Notes under the pieces: model-generated
What the model saw: only the letters and a program-made list of their open reading frames with translations
Database searches by the model: none
Told to the model about the DNA's origin: nothing
Shown: piece after piece, positions 9,364 to 18,939 of the stretch
How the letters are laid out: each line of letters opens with the position of its first letter
Position numbering within the stretch: the stretch's first letter is position 1
Assembly (NCBI GenBank): GCA_963735025.1
Contig: CAVTJG010000009.1
Span: forward strand, 1,922,001 to 1,986,000
DNA: 64,000 nucleotides
Direction of reading: 5' to 3'
DNA from: JAABRB01 sp963735025
GTDB lineage: Bacteria; Pseudomonadota; Gammaproteobacteria; Burkholderiales; SG8-39
Program-made: the position numbers and the translations under genes

Positions 9364-9860
9364 ACGCCCGTGCCGACGCCCCGCTCGATCCCATCGACCG
9401 CGCAATCGTCCGCGCGACGCAGGGCGGGCTGCCGCTCGACGCGCGCCCCTATGATGCGGTCGCGGAGGGACTGGGCCTGTCGCCCGCTGATGTCATGGCC
9501 CGCATGCAGCGCATGCGCGATCTGGGCGTCATACGGCGAATCGCCGCGGTGCCGAATCACTACCGGCTGGGCTATCGCGCGAACGGCATGTCGGTCTGGG
9601 ACGTGCCGGACGAACGGATCGGTGCGCTCGGAGAGCGGGTCGGCAGGCTGCCGTTCGTGAGCCATTGCTACCGCCGGCCGCGCGTGCCGTCGGTGTGGCG
9701 CTACAACCTCTTCGCGATGGTGCATGGCGCGACGCGCGACGAGGTGGCGGCGCACGTGCGCGAGATCGCTGCGGTCCTCGGCGACGCCAATCGTGCGCAC
9801 GAGATTCTCTACAGCAAGCGCATCCTGAAGAAGACGGGCATGCGGCTGAGAGGGGAGTAG
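9360..9860 (+). CDS. nirH: NirH, siroheme decarboxylase subunit
   Basis: 166 residues. The CYRRPRVPSVWRYNLF motif marks the L/H half of the AsnC-like siroheme decarboxylase. The ATG at 9360 shares ATGA with the nirG stop. Upstream in-frame sequence belongs to nirG in another frame. With NirDL and NirG it completes the four-module decarboxylase set. Confidence 0.9.
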   Translation: MNARADAPLDPIDRAIVRATQGGLPLDARPYDAVAEGLGLSPADVMARMQRMRDLGVIRRIAAVPNHYRLGYRANGMSVWDVPDERIGALGERVGRLPFVSHCYRRPRVPSVWRYNLFAMVHGATRDEVAAHVREIAAVLGDANRAHEILYSKRILKKTGMRLRGE

Positions 9861-9867
9861 GCAACGA

Positions 9868-11076
9868 ATGTTTCGTGTGTCGCAATTCATGCAGGAAATC
9901 GCGGCGCCGACGCCGGTGGGATTGAAACGCAGTCCACCCGGGCCGGTGGTGATCTGGAACCTGATCCGGCGCTGCAATCTCACCTGCCAGCACTGCTACT
10001 CGGTGTCCACGGACGTCGATTTTCCGGGAGAGCTGTCGACCGCCGAAGTGTTCGCGGTGATGGATGATCTCAAGCGCTTCCGTGTGCCCGTGCTCATCCT
10101 GTCCGGAGGAGAGCCCCTGATCCGGCCGGACATCTACGACGTCGCCCAGCGTTCGAAAGACATGGGGTTCTATACGGCGCTTTCTTCCAACGGAACGCTG
10201 ATGGACGACGGGCACGTCGGCCGAATGAGCGCCATCGGCTTCGACTACGTCGGCATCAGCCTGGACGGCCGCCGCGAGACCCACGACCGGTTCCGGCGCA
10301 AGGCAGGCGCTTTCGACGCGTCGGTCGCCGCATTGCGGCGCTGCCGGGACGCGGGCATCAAGATCGGCGTGCGCTTCACGCTCACGGAGGGCAATCAGAA
10401 CGACCTGCCGTGGTTGCTGGAAATGATCGAGACCGAAGGAATCGACAAGTTCTATCTTTCCCATCTCAACTACTCGGGGCGCGGCAACGTCAACCGCAAG
10501 CACGACGCGTATCTTGCGACCACCCGTCGTGCGATGGACCTCCTCTTCGACACCTGCTGGGACTACCAGTCGCGCGGACTGCACAAGGAGTTCGTGACGG
10601 GCAACAACGATGCGGACGGCGCCTACTTCCTCTTCTGGGTGCGCAAGAACTTCCCGCACATGGAAGGCCACGTCCGCGCGAAGCTCGCGCAATGGGGCGG
10701 CAACAGCTCGGGCGTGAACGTCGCAAACATCGACAACGTCGGGGATGTGCACCCGGACACCTACTGGTGGGACTACTCGCTCGGCAATGTGCGTCGGCGA
10801 CCTTTTTCCGACATCTGGCGGGATGTCTCCGATCCGATCATGGCCGGCCTGAAGGCGAACCCTCGGAGCATCAAGGGGCGCTGCGGGGCTTGCGCGCACT
10901 TCGATATCTGCGGCGGTAACACCCGCACGCGCGCGCGCAGCCTGACGGGCGATCCATGGGAAGAGGATCCCGGCTGCTATCTCGATGACGACGAGATCGG
11001 CGTGACGGGCGAGCGGGAGCGCCTCAAGGTGAGTCCGTACACGCGGCCGAGACGGGCAGCCACCCCCGCAGAATGA
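9868..11076 (+). CDS. nirJ: NirJ, radical SAM enzyme of heme d1 synthesis
   Basis: 402 residues. Converts didecarboxysiroheme toward d1 by replacing two propionate side chains with oxo groups. The radical SAM cluster ligands are in CNLTCQHC (CxxxCxxC, residues about 35-42). SGGEPLIR and SSNGT are the SAM-binding strands. The C-terminal CGACAHFDICGGN with a later Cys is the auxiliary Fe-S (SPASM-like) region of NirJ. It begins seven bases after nirH and overlaps nirN by four bases. Confidence 0.95.
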   Translation: MFRVSQFMQEIAAPTPVGLKRSPPGPVVIWNLIRRCNLTCQHCYSVSTDVDFPGELSTAEVFAVMDDLKRFRVPVLILSGGEPLIRPDIYDVAQRSKDMGFYTALSSNGTLMDDGHVGRMSAIGFDYVGISLDGRRETHDRFRRKAGAFDASVAALRRCRDAGIKIGVRFTLTEGNQNDLPWLLEMIETEGIDKFYLSHLNYSGRGNVNRKHDAYLATTRRAMDLLFDTCWDYQSRGLHKEFVTGNNDADGAYFLFWVRKNFPHMEGHVRAKLAQWGGNSSGVNVANIDNVGDVHPDTYWWDYSLGNVRRRPFSDIWRDVSDPIMAGLKANPRSIKGRCGACAHFDICGGNTRTRARSLTGDPWEEDPGCYLDDDEIGVTGERERLKVSPYTRPRRAATPAE

Positions 11077-12641
11077 TGGCACTGCACCCGTTCCGAGTTG
11101 CGATCGGTTTCGTGCTCGCCATCGCAGGGTGTTCCGCGCTGGCCGACGCCGGACAGCTCTTCCGTCAGCACTGCGCCGAATGCCACGGCGCGGACCGGTT
11201 CGGCGGCGTCGGTCCGGCCCTCCTGCCTTCGAACCTGGAGCGGCTACGCAGGCCGGCAGCGGAGCAGGTCATCGCGCGCGGACGGCTCGCGACGCAGATG
11301 CCGGCATTCGCCGACAAGCTTTCACCTGAGGAGATCAAGGCGCTCGTCGGCTTCGTCTATGCCGAGCCGGCCGAGCGCCCGGTCTGGGGGCTCGAGCAGA
11401 TTCGCGCTTCGCGCGTCGAGCACGTGGATGCCGACACGCTTCCCGCGAAACCCGCCTTCGCGGCCGACCCGCTCAATCTCTTCGTGGTCGTGGAGGCCGG
11501 TGATCACCATGTCACCGTCCTCGACGGCGACCGGTTCGAGCCGCTTGCGCGGTTCCCGAGCCGCTACGCGCTGCACGGCGGCCCGAAGTTTTCGCCCGAC
11601 GGTCGCTACGTCTACTTCGCCTCGCGCGACGGCTGGATCACCAAGTACGACCTGTGGAACCTGAAGACGCTGGTCGAGATCCGCGCCGGCCTAAACACGC
11701 GTAATGCCGCCGTTTCGGGCGACGGCCGTTATGTTCTCGTCGGAAACTATCTGCCGCACACGCTGGTCTTGCTCGATGCGCGGGATCTCACCCCGGTGAA
11801 GGTCATCGAGGTCAAGGACGAACGCGGGCGCACCTCGCGGGTCTCCGCGGTCTACACGGCCGCGCCGCGCAACTCGTTCGTCGTGGCGCTCAAGGACGTA
11901 CCGGAGATCTGGGAGCTTCGCTACGACGCGGACGCTCCGCCGGTGTTCGCCGGACTGGTCCACGACTATCGACTCGGCGAGGCGATCGGCGAAAAGGGTC
12001 AGTTCACGCCACGGCGCGCGCCGCTCGAGAACGTGCTGGACGATTTCTTCTTCGACCAGTCGTACGCCTACGTGATCGGCGCGAGCCGGGGAGCGGGCGG
12101 GCGGGGTGGTCACGGGCAGGTCGTGAACCTCGATGTGCGGCGCAAGATCACGGACGTGCCGTTGCCGGGGCTCCCGCATCTCGGATCGGGCATCAGCTGG
12201 GAGTGGAACGGCCACCGCGTGATGGCGACGCCCAATCTGCGGGACGGAATCGTGAGCATCATCGATACCAAGACCTGGCAGATCCTCAAGCAGATCCCGA
12301 CCAACGGCCCGGGCTTCTTCATGCGCAGTCACGAGAACACGCCGTATGCGTGGGTGGATGCGATGATGAGCAAGGACAAGAAGGACACCCTGCAGATCAT
12401 CGACAAGCGCACGCTCGAGATCGTTGGCTCCGTCACGCCGGATCCGGGCAAGACGGCCGCGCACGTCGAGTTCACGCGCGACGGCCGCTATGCGCTCGTT
12501 TCGGTGTGGGAGATGGACGGCGCGCTCGTCGTCTACGACGCCGCGACGCTCAAGGAGATGAAGCGCCTTCCGATGAAGCGCCCGGTCGGCAAGTACAACG
12601 TTTACAACAAGATCACGCGCTCCGAGGGCACCAGTCATTGA
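11073..12641 (+). CDS. nirN: NirN, cytochrome c/d1-type dehydrogenase of heme d1
   Basis: 522-residue periplasmic NirS paralogue: signal peptide (about 1-24), heme c motif CAECH (C34, C37, H38), then an eight-bladed d1-type propeller ending KRPVGKYNVYNKITRSEGTSH, close to the NirS tail. NirN catalyses the last dehydrogenation to heme d1 and passes it to NirS. It overlaps nirJ and is the last gene of the operon. Confidence 0.93.
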   Translation: MMALHPFRVAIGFVLAIAGCSALADAGQLFRQHCAECHGADRFGGVGPALLPSNLERLRRPAAEQVIARGRLATQMPAFADKLSPEEIKALVGFVYAEPAERPVWGLEQIRASRVEHVDADTLPAKPAFAADPLNLFVVVEAGDHHVTVLDGDRFEPLARFPSRYALHGGPKFSPDGRYVYFASRDGWITKYDLWNLKTLVEIRAGLNTRNAAVSGDGRYVLVGNYLPHTLVLLDARDLTPVKVIEVKDERGRTSRVSAVYTAAPRNSFVVALKDVPEIWELRYDADAPPVFAGLVHDYRLGEAIGEKGQFTPRRAPLENVLDDFFFDQSYAYVIGASRGAGGRGGHGQVVNLDVRRKITDVPLPGLPHLGSGISWEWNGHRVMATPNLRDGIVSIIDTKTWQILKQIPTNGPGFFMRSHENTPYAWVDAMMSKDKKDTLQIIDKRTLEIVGSVTPDPGKTAAHVEFTRDGRYALVSVWEMDGALVVYDAATLKEMKRLPMKRPVGKYNVYNKITRSEGTSH

Positions 12642-12679
12642 CGATCACGTCACGCGACCGGGCCCTTGGACGCGTCTTG

Positions 12680-12934
12680 CTACTTGCCTTTGGCGGCCTT
12701 CACGTCCACTGACTTGGCGGTCATCGAATACTCGATGGTCACCTGCGAGCCCACCTTCAAGTTGCCGTTGACCTTCGTGTCGGGCGTGCGGGCGACCTCC
12801 CACTTCTCCTTGCCTTTCTGGACGACGATCTTACTGTCCGTCACCTCCAGAACCGGACCGGTGACCTGGTATGCCCAGGCCGAGCCGGCGACGACGATGG
12901 CGAGAATGGCGAAAATGCTGCGTGCGACGTTCAT
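12680..12934 (-). CDS. Small exported protein of unknown function
   Basis: 84 residues: Sec signal peptide (about 1-21, cleavage after GSAWA), then a compact beta-rich domain with VTGPVLEVTDSKIVVQKG and VGSQVTIEY, reminiscent of small OB-like periplasmic domains. It converges on nirN with 38 bases between and is divergent from nnrS. Many denitrifier and metal-stress loci hold such proteins, but I cannot assign a role. Confidence 0.7.
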   Translation of the reverse strand: MNVARSIFAILAIVVAGSAWAYQVTGPVLEVTDSKIVVQKGKEKWEVARTPDTKVNGNLKVGSQVTIEYSMTAKSVDVKAAKGK

Positions 12935-13017
12935 GCTTACTGCTCCTTGTGTTGGGCTGCAATTGCCTCGAGAAGGCGGCGCACGGTAGCACGACGCTTC
13001 TTCGGCCTCAAGCGGGT

Positions 13018-14217
13018 ATGAATCCTAGCGTCTCCACCACCTTCGCAAACGGACCTGCGGTCCTGCGCCAGGGCTTCCGCCTCTTTTTTCCCGCGGCCGG
13101 GGTCTGGGCGCTGACCGCCGTGGCGATCTGGCTGGGGGCATTCCAGGGGCTCGTCACTGTTCCGACGGCCTTCGACCCCGTCGCCTGGCACGCCCACGAA
13201 ATGATCTTCGGATATGTCCCGGCAGTAATCGCCGGATTTCTCCTTACCGCGATGCCGAACTGGACCGGTCGGCGACCGATCCAGGGGCTGCCGTTGGCGA
13301 TCCTCTTCGTGCTTTGGCTCGCGGGTCGCGCGGCGGTAGGAACCTCGGCACTGATCGGGGCGGGCAGCGCGGCCGTCCTCGATCTGGCATTTCTCGTGGC
13401 GCTCTTCGGCACGGCGCTGCGCGAAATCGTCGCCGCCAGGAACTGGCGCAATCTTCCGATCGCCGTCGTTCTCGCCGCGCTCTTGGCAGCCAACCTGTTG
13501 ACCCACTTGGAGGCCGCCGGCGTGTCGGCAACCGGCGCCGCCGGACAGCGCTTCGGGATTGCATTGGTCGTGCTGCTGATCAGTCTGATCGGCGGCCGGA
13601 TCGTTCCGAGCTTCACGCGGAACTGGCTTCGACTGCAGGGCGCGACGCGCATGCCAGCAGAGCTCGGTCGGATTGATACCGTCTCGATAGTCGTCTCGAT
13701 CGCGGCGCTGGGGGCGTGGGTCGCGGTGCCGCAGCATCCTGCGAGCGGCGTCGCTTTGATCCTGGTCGCGGTACTTTCACTGATCCGTCTGGCGCGGTGG
13801 CAGGGTCATCAGACGTTGAAGGAGCCCCTGCTTTGGAGCCTGCATCTGGGATACGCTTGGGTGCCGGTCGGGCTATTTCTGCTCGGTGCGGGCCTTTTCA
13901 TGCCGGGCTTGCCGGCATCTGCCGGAGTACATGCGTTGACTGCGGGTGCGATCGGATCGATGACGTTGGCGGTGATGACGCGGGCAACTCTTGGGCATTC
14001 CGGCCGGGCACTGGCGGCCGACCCATGGACCCTCGCGATTTACGTCTTCGTGGCCACGGCCGCGGCCTCGCGCGTCGCCGCCCCGATTCTTGCCGGGGCA
14101 TACTTCCCGCTCTTGTGGGTGTCCGCAGCCGCGTGGGTCACTGCCTTCGGAATATTCGTCGTACGCTACGGCCGCATGGCGTTGTCCAGCGATGCGCTCT
14201 CCGGCGCTCCGGTGTGA
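13018..14217 (+). CDS. nnrS: NnrS-family membrane protein
   Basis: 399 residues, about twelve membrane helices. The WHAHEMIFGY motif (near residue 59) and GRIVPSFTRNWL are NnrS hallmarks. NnrS is a heme- and copper-containing inner-membrane protein that lessens NO stress in denitrifiers. The ATG at 13018 follows a region with no strong Shine-Dalgarno. The protein fits beside the NO-producing nirS operon. Its stop overlaps the GTG of the next gene. Confidence 0.9.
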   Translation: MNPSVSTTFANGPAVLRQGFRLFFPAAGVWALTAVAIWLGAFQGLVTVPTAFDPVAWHAHEMIFGYVPAVIAGFLLTAMPNWTGRRPIQGLPLAILFVLWLAGRAAVGTSALIGAGSAAVLDLAFLVALFGTALREIVAARNWRNLPIAVVLAALLAANLLTHLEAAGVSATGAAGQRFGIALVVLLISLIGGRIVPSFTRNWLRLQGATRMPAELGRIDTVSIVVSIAALGAWVAVPQHPASGVALILVAVLSLIRLARWQGHQTLKEPLLWSLHLGYAWVPVGLFLLGAGLFMPGLPASAGVHALTAGAIGSMTLAVMTRATLGHSGRALAADPWTLAIYVFVATAAASRVAAPILAGAYFPLLWVSAAAWVTAFGIFVVRYGRMALSSDALSGAPV

Positions 14218-15128
14218 AGGGCGCGTCGCCGGCTGCGGCCCCTGGCCTCTATATCAAGCTTGTCCTGGTCGCCGCGATCTGGGGCGGGCAGTACAGTGCC
14301 GGGCGCATCGTCGCCGAGGCGCTGCCAGTGTTCACCAACTCTGCACTGCGCTTCATCGTCGCAGCGCCGATTCTCGTCGCACTCGCTTACGCGTGGGAGA
14401 GGGGGCTGCCGCGCCTCGACGGGCGCAGGTTCGTTGCGATGCTCGCACTGGCGTTCGGCGGCGTCTTCGTCTTCAACGTCTGCCTGTTCGCCGGACTCGA
14501 GCGCGTGCCGGCGGCGCGCGGCGCTCTGATTATGGCGCTCAACCCGGTGATGACTGCGCTCGGCGCTTGGCTCGCGTTCGGCGAGCGCATGAGCCGCGTG
14601 CGAGTGTTCGGGATCGCGCTCACTGTAGCCGGGGTGATCGTGGTCATCACGCGCGGCGATCTCGGCGCCCTAGCGCGCGGCGCAATCGGGCTCGGGGAGC
14701 TGCTGCTGTTCGGCAGCGTTCTGGGGTGGGTGAGCTACACGCTCATCGGACGGGCGGTGCTCAAGGGCATGTCGCCGCTCGGCGCGTCCGCCTGGGCATC
14801 GCTCCTCGGGATGATCATGCTCGTCACGTGTGCCGTGTTCGAGCGGCCGTGGGCGGCGCTTGCCGCGCTCCCGCCGAGCGGATGGGGCGCGATCGCGTAC
14901 CTCGGTGCGCTGGGAACGGTGGTTGCGTTCCTGTGGTTCTACCAAGGCGTGCAGAAGATCGGCCCGGCACGCGCATCGATCTTCCTCAGCTTCGTGCCGG
15001 TGTTTGGGGTCATCATCGCCGCGCTGGTGCTTGGCGAGCCGATCCTCGTCAGCATGATCGTGGGCGGAGCGATGGTGGTCGGCGGCGTCCTGCTGACGAA
15101 CCGACCCGAGCCGCGCGCCATAAGCTGA
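14214..15128 (+). CDS. EamA/DMT-family transporter
   Basis: 304 residues, ten predicted helices in two EamA repeats (each with the AIWGGQYSAGR-like or GEPI-x(5)-GG-x(3)-GG pattern). Probably an amino-acid or metabolite exporter; the substrate is unknown. GTG 14214 overlaps the nnrS stop (GTGTGA), so co-translation is likely. Confidence 0.85.
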   Translation: MKGASPAAAPGLYIKLVLVAAIWGGQYSAGRIVAEALPVFTNSALRFIVAAPILVALAYAWERGLPRLDGRRFVAMLALAFGGVFVFNVCLFAGLERVPAARGALIMALNPVMTALGAWLAFGERMSRVRVFGIALTVAGVIVVITRGDLGALARGAIGLGELLLFGSVLGWVSYTLIGRAVLKGMSPLGASAWASLLGMIMLVTCAVFERPWAALAALPPSGWGAIAYLGALGTVVAFLWFYQGVQKIGPARASIFLSFVPVFGVIIAALVLGEPILVSMIVGGAMVVGGVLLTNRPEPRAIS

Positions 15129-15263
15129 GGAGAAAGTGCATTCCGGCATGTGAAATGCTAGTCGTCGTCGCGCTGCGTCGACTGGGCACAGCGAGCACGA
15201 ACCGCTCGTGCACCGGCGTACGCGCTGTTCGAACCTGCGCCCCCTGCACCGGGCACTATCCGC

Positions 15264-16607
15264 TCAGGCGGCGGTGGCAAACGTTACGCGCGCCCGCAAT
15301 CCGCGTCCGTCGCGGCCGGAATCGAGGTCGAGCCGAGCGCCGTGCAGCTCGGCGATGCGACGGACGATGGAAAGGCCCAGTCCACTGCCTTCCTCTCCCG
15401 TACCGAGCACGCGATAGAAGCGCTCGAGCACGCGGACCCGATCATCGGCCGGAATGCCGGGACCGGTGTCCTCTACTTCGCACACTGGACGTCCAGCATC
15501 CGACGCGACCCGCAACCGGACAGTCCCGCCGGCCGGCGTATAGCGAATCGCGTTGTCGAGGAGATTGCGCAGCATGACGCCGAGCAGCGCGGCGTCCCCG
15601 CGAACGCTCGCGTCCGGACCTTCCTCCAGGATCACCTCGACCCTCTTGTCGAGCGCCCAGGGTGCGAGCTGTGCGGCCGCCTCGGCGGCCGCACGGCGCA
15701 GGTCGGCTGGCTTGCCGCCGACGTTCTCGGAGTCCCCGTCCAGCCGCGCGAGCGTGAGCAGCTGGTCGGCCAGATGTGCGGCGCGATCGGCGCCATGCAC
15801 GATGCTCTCGAGCGAGTGTTGCCGTGAGGCATCGTCGCGTGCGGCGAGCGCCACCTGGGCGTGCGTCTTGATCGCCGCAAGCGGCGTGCGCAGCTCGTGC
15901 GCCGCGTCGTCGGTGAAGCGCCGCTCTTTTGCGAACGCCTCGCGCAGCCGCGCGAACAGCCGGTTGAGCGAGCCGACGAGTGGCACCACCTCGCGCGGCG
16001 CACCCTGCATTTCGACACCGGAGAGATTCTCTGCTGCGCGGCTCTCGACCGAGCGTGCCAGACGGTCGAGCGGCCGCAGGCTGCGCCCGACGCCGAACCA
16101 GATGAGCAGCCCGAATGCGGGCAATGCGTAGAGGAGCGGGTTCAGCATCCCGAGCGCGATGTGACGCGCGAGATCCGCGCGCACGTCGTCGCGCTCGCCG
16201 ACGGAGACCTGCACGCCTTCATGTTTCTCGGTCAGCGTGTAGATGCGCCAGCGCTTTCCTCCGGCGGACTGCGAGTCGAATCCTTCCCGACCAGTGCCCA
16301 GCACGTCGTGTGGAGCGCCGGCGGAGCGCAGCACCACCCTTCCGCGGCGATCCCGGACCTGGAACACGAGATTGCGCTGATACTTGTGCTGCAACTTCCG
16401 CTCGGGAACCTCGATCTCGTCCGGCTCGTGCCCGACCTGGGCAAGGAGAAGCTGCGCCGACTCCGCGAGCTGGGCGTCGAAGAGTTCGTTGATCTCGTGG
16501 CGGGCATCGACGAAGCTCGTCGCCGCGACCGCGCCCCAGGCGATGACGAATCCGCCGAGCAGCAGCGCGAGCAGCCGCCCGCGCAGCGAGTAGGGCCGGT
16601 CAGCCAT
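15264..16607 (-). CDS. Sensor histidine kinase (QseC/TctE type) of the shp operon
   Basis: 447 residues: two membrane helices (about 12-32 and 160-178) bracket a periplasmic sensor, followed by HAMP, the H-box FTDDAAHELRTPLAAIK and an ATPase domain with NLLDNAIRY, DTGPGIP and GSGLGLSIV. Phosphorylates the partner regulator encoded just upstream (overlap of eight bases). Its place in the SHP/DHC/cytochrome b561 operon suggests it senses a redox or ligand cue for that pathway. Confidence 0.9.
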   Translation of the reverse strand: MADRPYSLRGRLLALLLGGFVIAWGAVAATSFVDARHEINELFDAQLAESAQLLLAQVGHEPDEIEVPERKLQHKYQRNLVFQVRDRRGRVVLRSAGAPHDVLGTGREGFDSQSAGGKRWRIYTLTEKHEGVQVSVGERDDVRADLARHIALGMLNPLLYALPAFGLLIWFGVGRSLRPLDRLARSVESRAAENLSGVEMQGAPREVVPLVGSLNRLFARLREAFAKERRFTDDAAHELRTPLAAIKTHAQVALAARDDASRQHSLESIVHGADRAAHLADQLLTLARLDGDSENVGGKPADLRRAAAEAAAQLAPWALDKRVEVILEEGPDASVRGDAALLGVMLRNLLDNAIRYTPAGGTVRLRVASDAGRPVCEVEDTGPGIPADDRVRVLERFYRVLGTGEEGSGLGLSIVRRIAELHGARLDLDSGRDGRGLRARVTFATAA

Positions 16608-17271
16608 TCCCGGGTGCCTTGTCCACGAGATAGCCGACGCCCCGGACCGTCTTGATCAGGCCGGCACCGAGTTTGCGCCGCAGATGATGGACGTAGACCT
16701 CGACCAGATTGCTCTCGATCTCGCCGCCGAAGCCGTGCAAGCTCGCCTCGAGCTGTTCTCGTGAGCGGACGCGTCCGACGTTTTGCAGCAGCTCGTGCAG
16801 AATCGCGAACTCGCCACGCGCAAGCTCGACGGGATTGCCGTTCAGTGCAACAGCGTGTGCGGCCGGATCCACGACGAGGTCGCCGTGGCGGATCTCGGGC
16901 GTACTGCGTCCCGCGGCGCGCCGCACGAGGGCGCGGGCGCGCGCTTTGAGCTCGCCCAGGTCGAACGGCTTCACCAGGTAGTCGTCGGCGCCGGCGTCGA
17001 GACCCTCGATCCGGTCGGTGACCGCGTCGCGCGCAGTGAGGACCAACACCGGTGTCGCGTCGTCGCGACCACGCAAGACACGCAGGACGTCGAGCCCGGC
17101 GACCCTCGGCAAGCCGAGATCGAGAATGACGAGCGCGAACCGATCGGCACGCAGCGCGGCGTCAGCCGCCGCGCCGTCTCGCACCCAGTCAACCGCGTGG
17201 CCATCCTGCGCGAGCCCGGCACGCAGGCCGTCGCCGAGCAGCGAGTCGTCTTCCACCAGCAGGATGCGCAT
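16600..17271 (-). CDS. OmpR-type response regulator (QseB/PmrA-like)
   Basis: 223 residues: receiver with acidic pocket VEDD, phospho-Asp in LVILDLGLP, Lys in YLVKPF, then a winged-helix C-terminal domain ending VRGVGYLVD. The start ATG 17271 was chosen where the receiver begins. The open frame upstream belongs to the frameshifted diheme cytochrome gene. A candidate target is the CTTAAT-N5-CTTAAT box at 18940-18956. Confidence 0.92.
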   Translation of the reverse strand: MRILLVEDDSLLGDGLRAGLAQDGHAVDWVRDGAAADAALRADRFALVILDLGLPRVAGLDVLRVLRGRDDATPVLVLTARDAVTDRIEGLDAGADDYLVKPFDLGELKARARALVRRAAGRSTPEIRHGDLVVDPAAHAVALNGNPVELARGEFAILHELLQNVGRVRSREQLEASLHGFGGEIESNLVEVYVHHLRRKLGAGLIKTVRGVGYLVDKAPGNG

Positions 17272-17279
17272 GGCCCATT

Positions 17280-17844
17280 CTAGCGGGCCCGGAGCGACGC
17301 TTGTCCTCCCACGGCACCCCCGGTGTCGCGAGGGATCGCGACCCGCCGCTCGGAATAGTCGCCCTCCGTAGCGCCCTTGTGGCACGCAGCCGCAGTTCGC
17401 CGCGCTCCCGACGGCAGCGCGCCGCCAGACCGCCGGGGATATGTCGTCGTGCTCGTGACGGAACCAGCGTGTCTCGGTGATGCGCAGGGGCGTTTCCGAC
17501 GCTGGAATCGAGTTGGTGGCCTTGCGGCCCTTTCGGCTCGTGCCGCGGTCCCCACTCTCGCGAACGAGGTACTGGGTGATCTCGCGCGTGTTCTCGGCGT
17601 CGAGCGACGCATCCTCGCCGAAGTGATGCGCGAGTCCGGCCATGAGCGTCTCCCATGAGCGTGCGGGAAGCAATGCGGGCGGGTAAGTAACGTGGCACGC
17701 GCCGCACTCGGATTTAAACCTGGCATTTGCCGTCTGCGGCAACAGTTTGCCGTTTTCGGACCCCGCGCCGCTCGCGAGCAGCGCGCCGGTCGCGGTCACG
17801 CTCATCACCAGCATTGCAACGGGTGCAATGTGCCTGAGATTCAT
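17280..17844 (-). CDS. Diheme cytochrome c (DHC) of the shp operon, frameshifted
   Basis: Periplasmic diheme cytochrome that in other proteobacteria reduces SHP. Signal peptide (about 1-28), first heme motif CGACH, then YPPALLPARSW and HFGEDASL, PLRITETRWF. The second motif is broken: AANCGC followed by nonsense. Removing one C of the CC pair at 17390-17391 restores NCAACHKGA and the ending GDYSERRVAIPRDTGG up to TAG 17280-17282. The span is 3n+1, so the corrected protein is 187 residues. The break lies exactly inside the second CxxCH. Confidence 0.85.
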
Positions 17845-17856
17845 CGTTGGACTCCT

Positions 17857-18264
17857 CTATTTTGCGTTAGTCAGATAGCGGACGAAGTCGGCCTTTTCCC
17901 GTGCGGTGCATTCCCGCCCGAGCACGTCCCGGCAGTTGCGGCCGAACCACTTTTCGGCTTTCGCCGGATCGGTGAACCGGTCGGGATTCGCCGCGGGGGC
18001 GAGCGGCGCGATGGCCTTGCCGGTGCGCGCGTGCCGGCCGGACTGAAGTGGATCAGACGAGTGGCAGCTCGCGCAGCTTGCGGCGCCGCGGCCCGAAGCA
18101 GTGAGGCTTCCGCGGTAGAGTTCGCCGCCGCGCTCCGCCGAGGACCCGACGAACGCGGCATCCTCGCGCCGGGCCTGCGTTTCGTAGTCAACCAGCAAGC
18201 CGGCGGGCGTTCCGGCGAGCGCGGCCGGCGCGACCGCAAGGAACATGGCAAGCGTCCTACGCAT
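17857..18264 (-). CDS. SHP-type cytochrome (DUF1924)
   Basis: 135 residues with a signal peptide (ATG 18264; cleavage near ALAG). One heme motif CASCH is followed by GKAIAPLAPAANPDRFTD and WFGRNC, then CTAREKADF. This is the signature of DUF1924/sphaeroides heme protein, a cytochrome whose Asn axial ligand is displaced so that O2 or NO can bind. It overlaps the cytochrome b561 gene by eight bases and precedes DHC, the usual shp order. Confidence 0.88.
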   Translation of the reverse strand: MRRTLAMFLAVAPAALAGTPAGLLVDYETQARREDAAFVGSSAERGGELYRGSLTASGRGAASCASCHSSDPLQSGRHARTGKAIAPLAPAANPDRFTDPAKAEKWFGRNCRDVLGRECTAREKADFVRYLTNAK

Positions 18265-18892
18265 TTGCGCTCCCCTTGCCGCCAGCATGCATCGCGCGCA
18301 CCTGGACTCCGGTCCACATGCTCTGCGCAACCGGGATGCCGCCGAAGCGCTGGTGCACCCACAGCGCGCCCACGTGCACGACGATGAAGGCGGCGATGAA
18401 GTTCGCGAGGAACTCGTGCGGTTCCTCGAACAGCTTGGCGAGCCAAACTTGGTCCAACAGACCTCCCGCGAGCGGCCCCATGCCGAGCTCGGTCGCCGCG
18501 AGTGCGAGACCGGTCATGGCCATCACGGCGAGCATTCCGTAGAGCGCGAGGTAGACCGCGCTCGCGATCGGGTCGTGGCCCCATCGATGGCTTGCGGGAA
18601 GCTTGAAGCGACTGAGCAGGTCGCGCCATGCTTGCGGGTGCCACATGTCGGCGAAGCGTGCATGGCGCGGACCGACCAGGCCCCAGGCGAGACGCGCGAC
18701 CAGGCCGACGATCAGGCCGTAGCCCGTGTAGACGTGCATGTCCCAAACCAAGCGCTCGCCGGCGCCGTGCTCGAACAGCTCCGAACCCCAGGCGGTCGCG
18801 AGCAGAGCAACGATCGCCGCCGCGTTCCACCAATGAAGAAACCGCAACACCGGATCGTAAGTGCGGCGCCGCTCCTGCTGATTGCCGTCCAT
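18257..18892 (-). CDS. Cytochrome b561-type membrane electron carrier of the shp operon
   Basis: 211 residues, four to five helices, with heme-ligand His in RFLHWWNA, WDMHVYTGY and FIVVHVGALWVHQRFGG. Expected to pass quinol electrons to DHC and SHP. ATG 18892 was chosen over ATG 18916 because GGAGG lies six bases before it. First gene of the minus-strand operon b561-SHP-DHC-regulator-kinase. Confidence 0.88.
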   Translation of the reverse strand: MDGNQQERRRTYDPVLRFLHWWNAAAIVALLATAWGSELFEHGAGERLVWDMHVYTGYGLIVGLVARLAWGLVGPRHARFADMWHPQAWRDLLSRFKLPASHRWGHDPIASAVYLALYGMLAVMAMTGLALAATELGMGPLAGGLLDQVWLAKLFEEPHEFLANFIAAFIVVHVGALWVHQRFGGIPVAQSMWTGVQVRAMHAGGKGSANA

Positions 18893-18939
18893 GACATCCT
18901 CCAGTTGATGAGTCATGGTGCGGAAGATAGCGACGCGAC

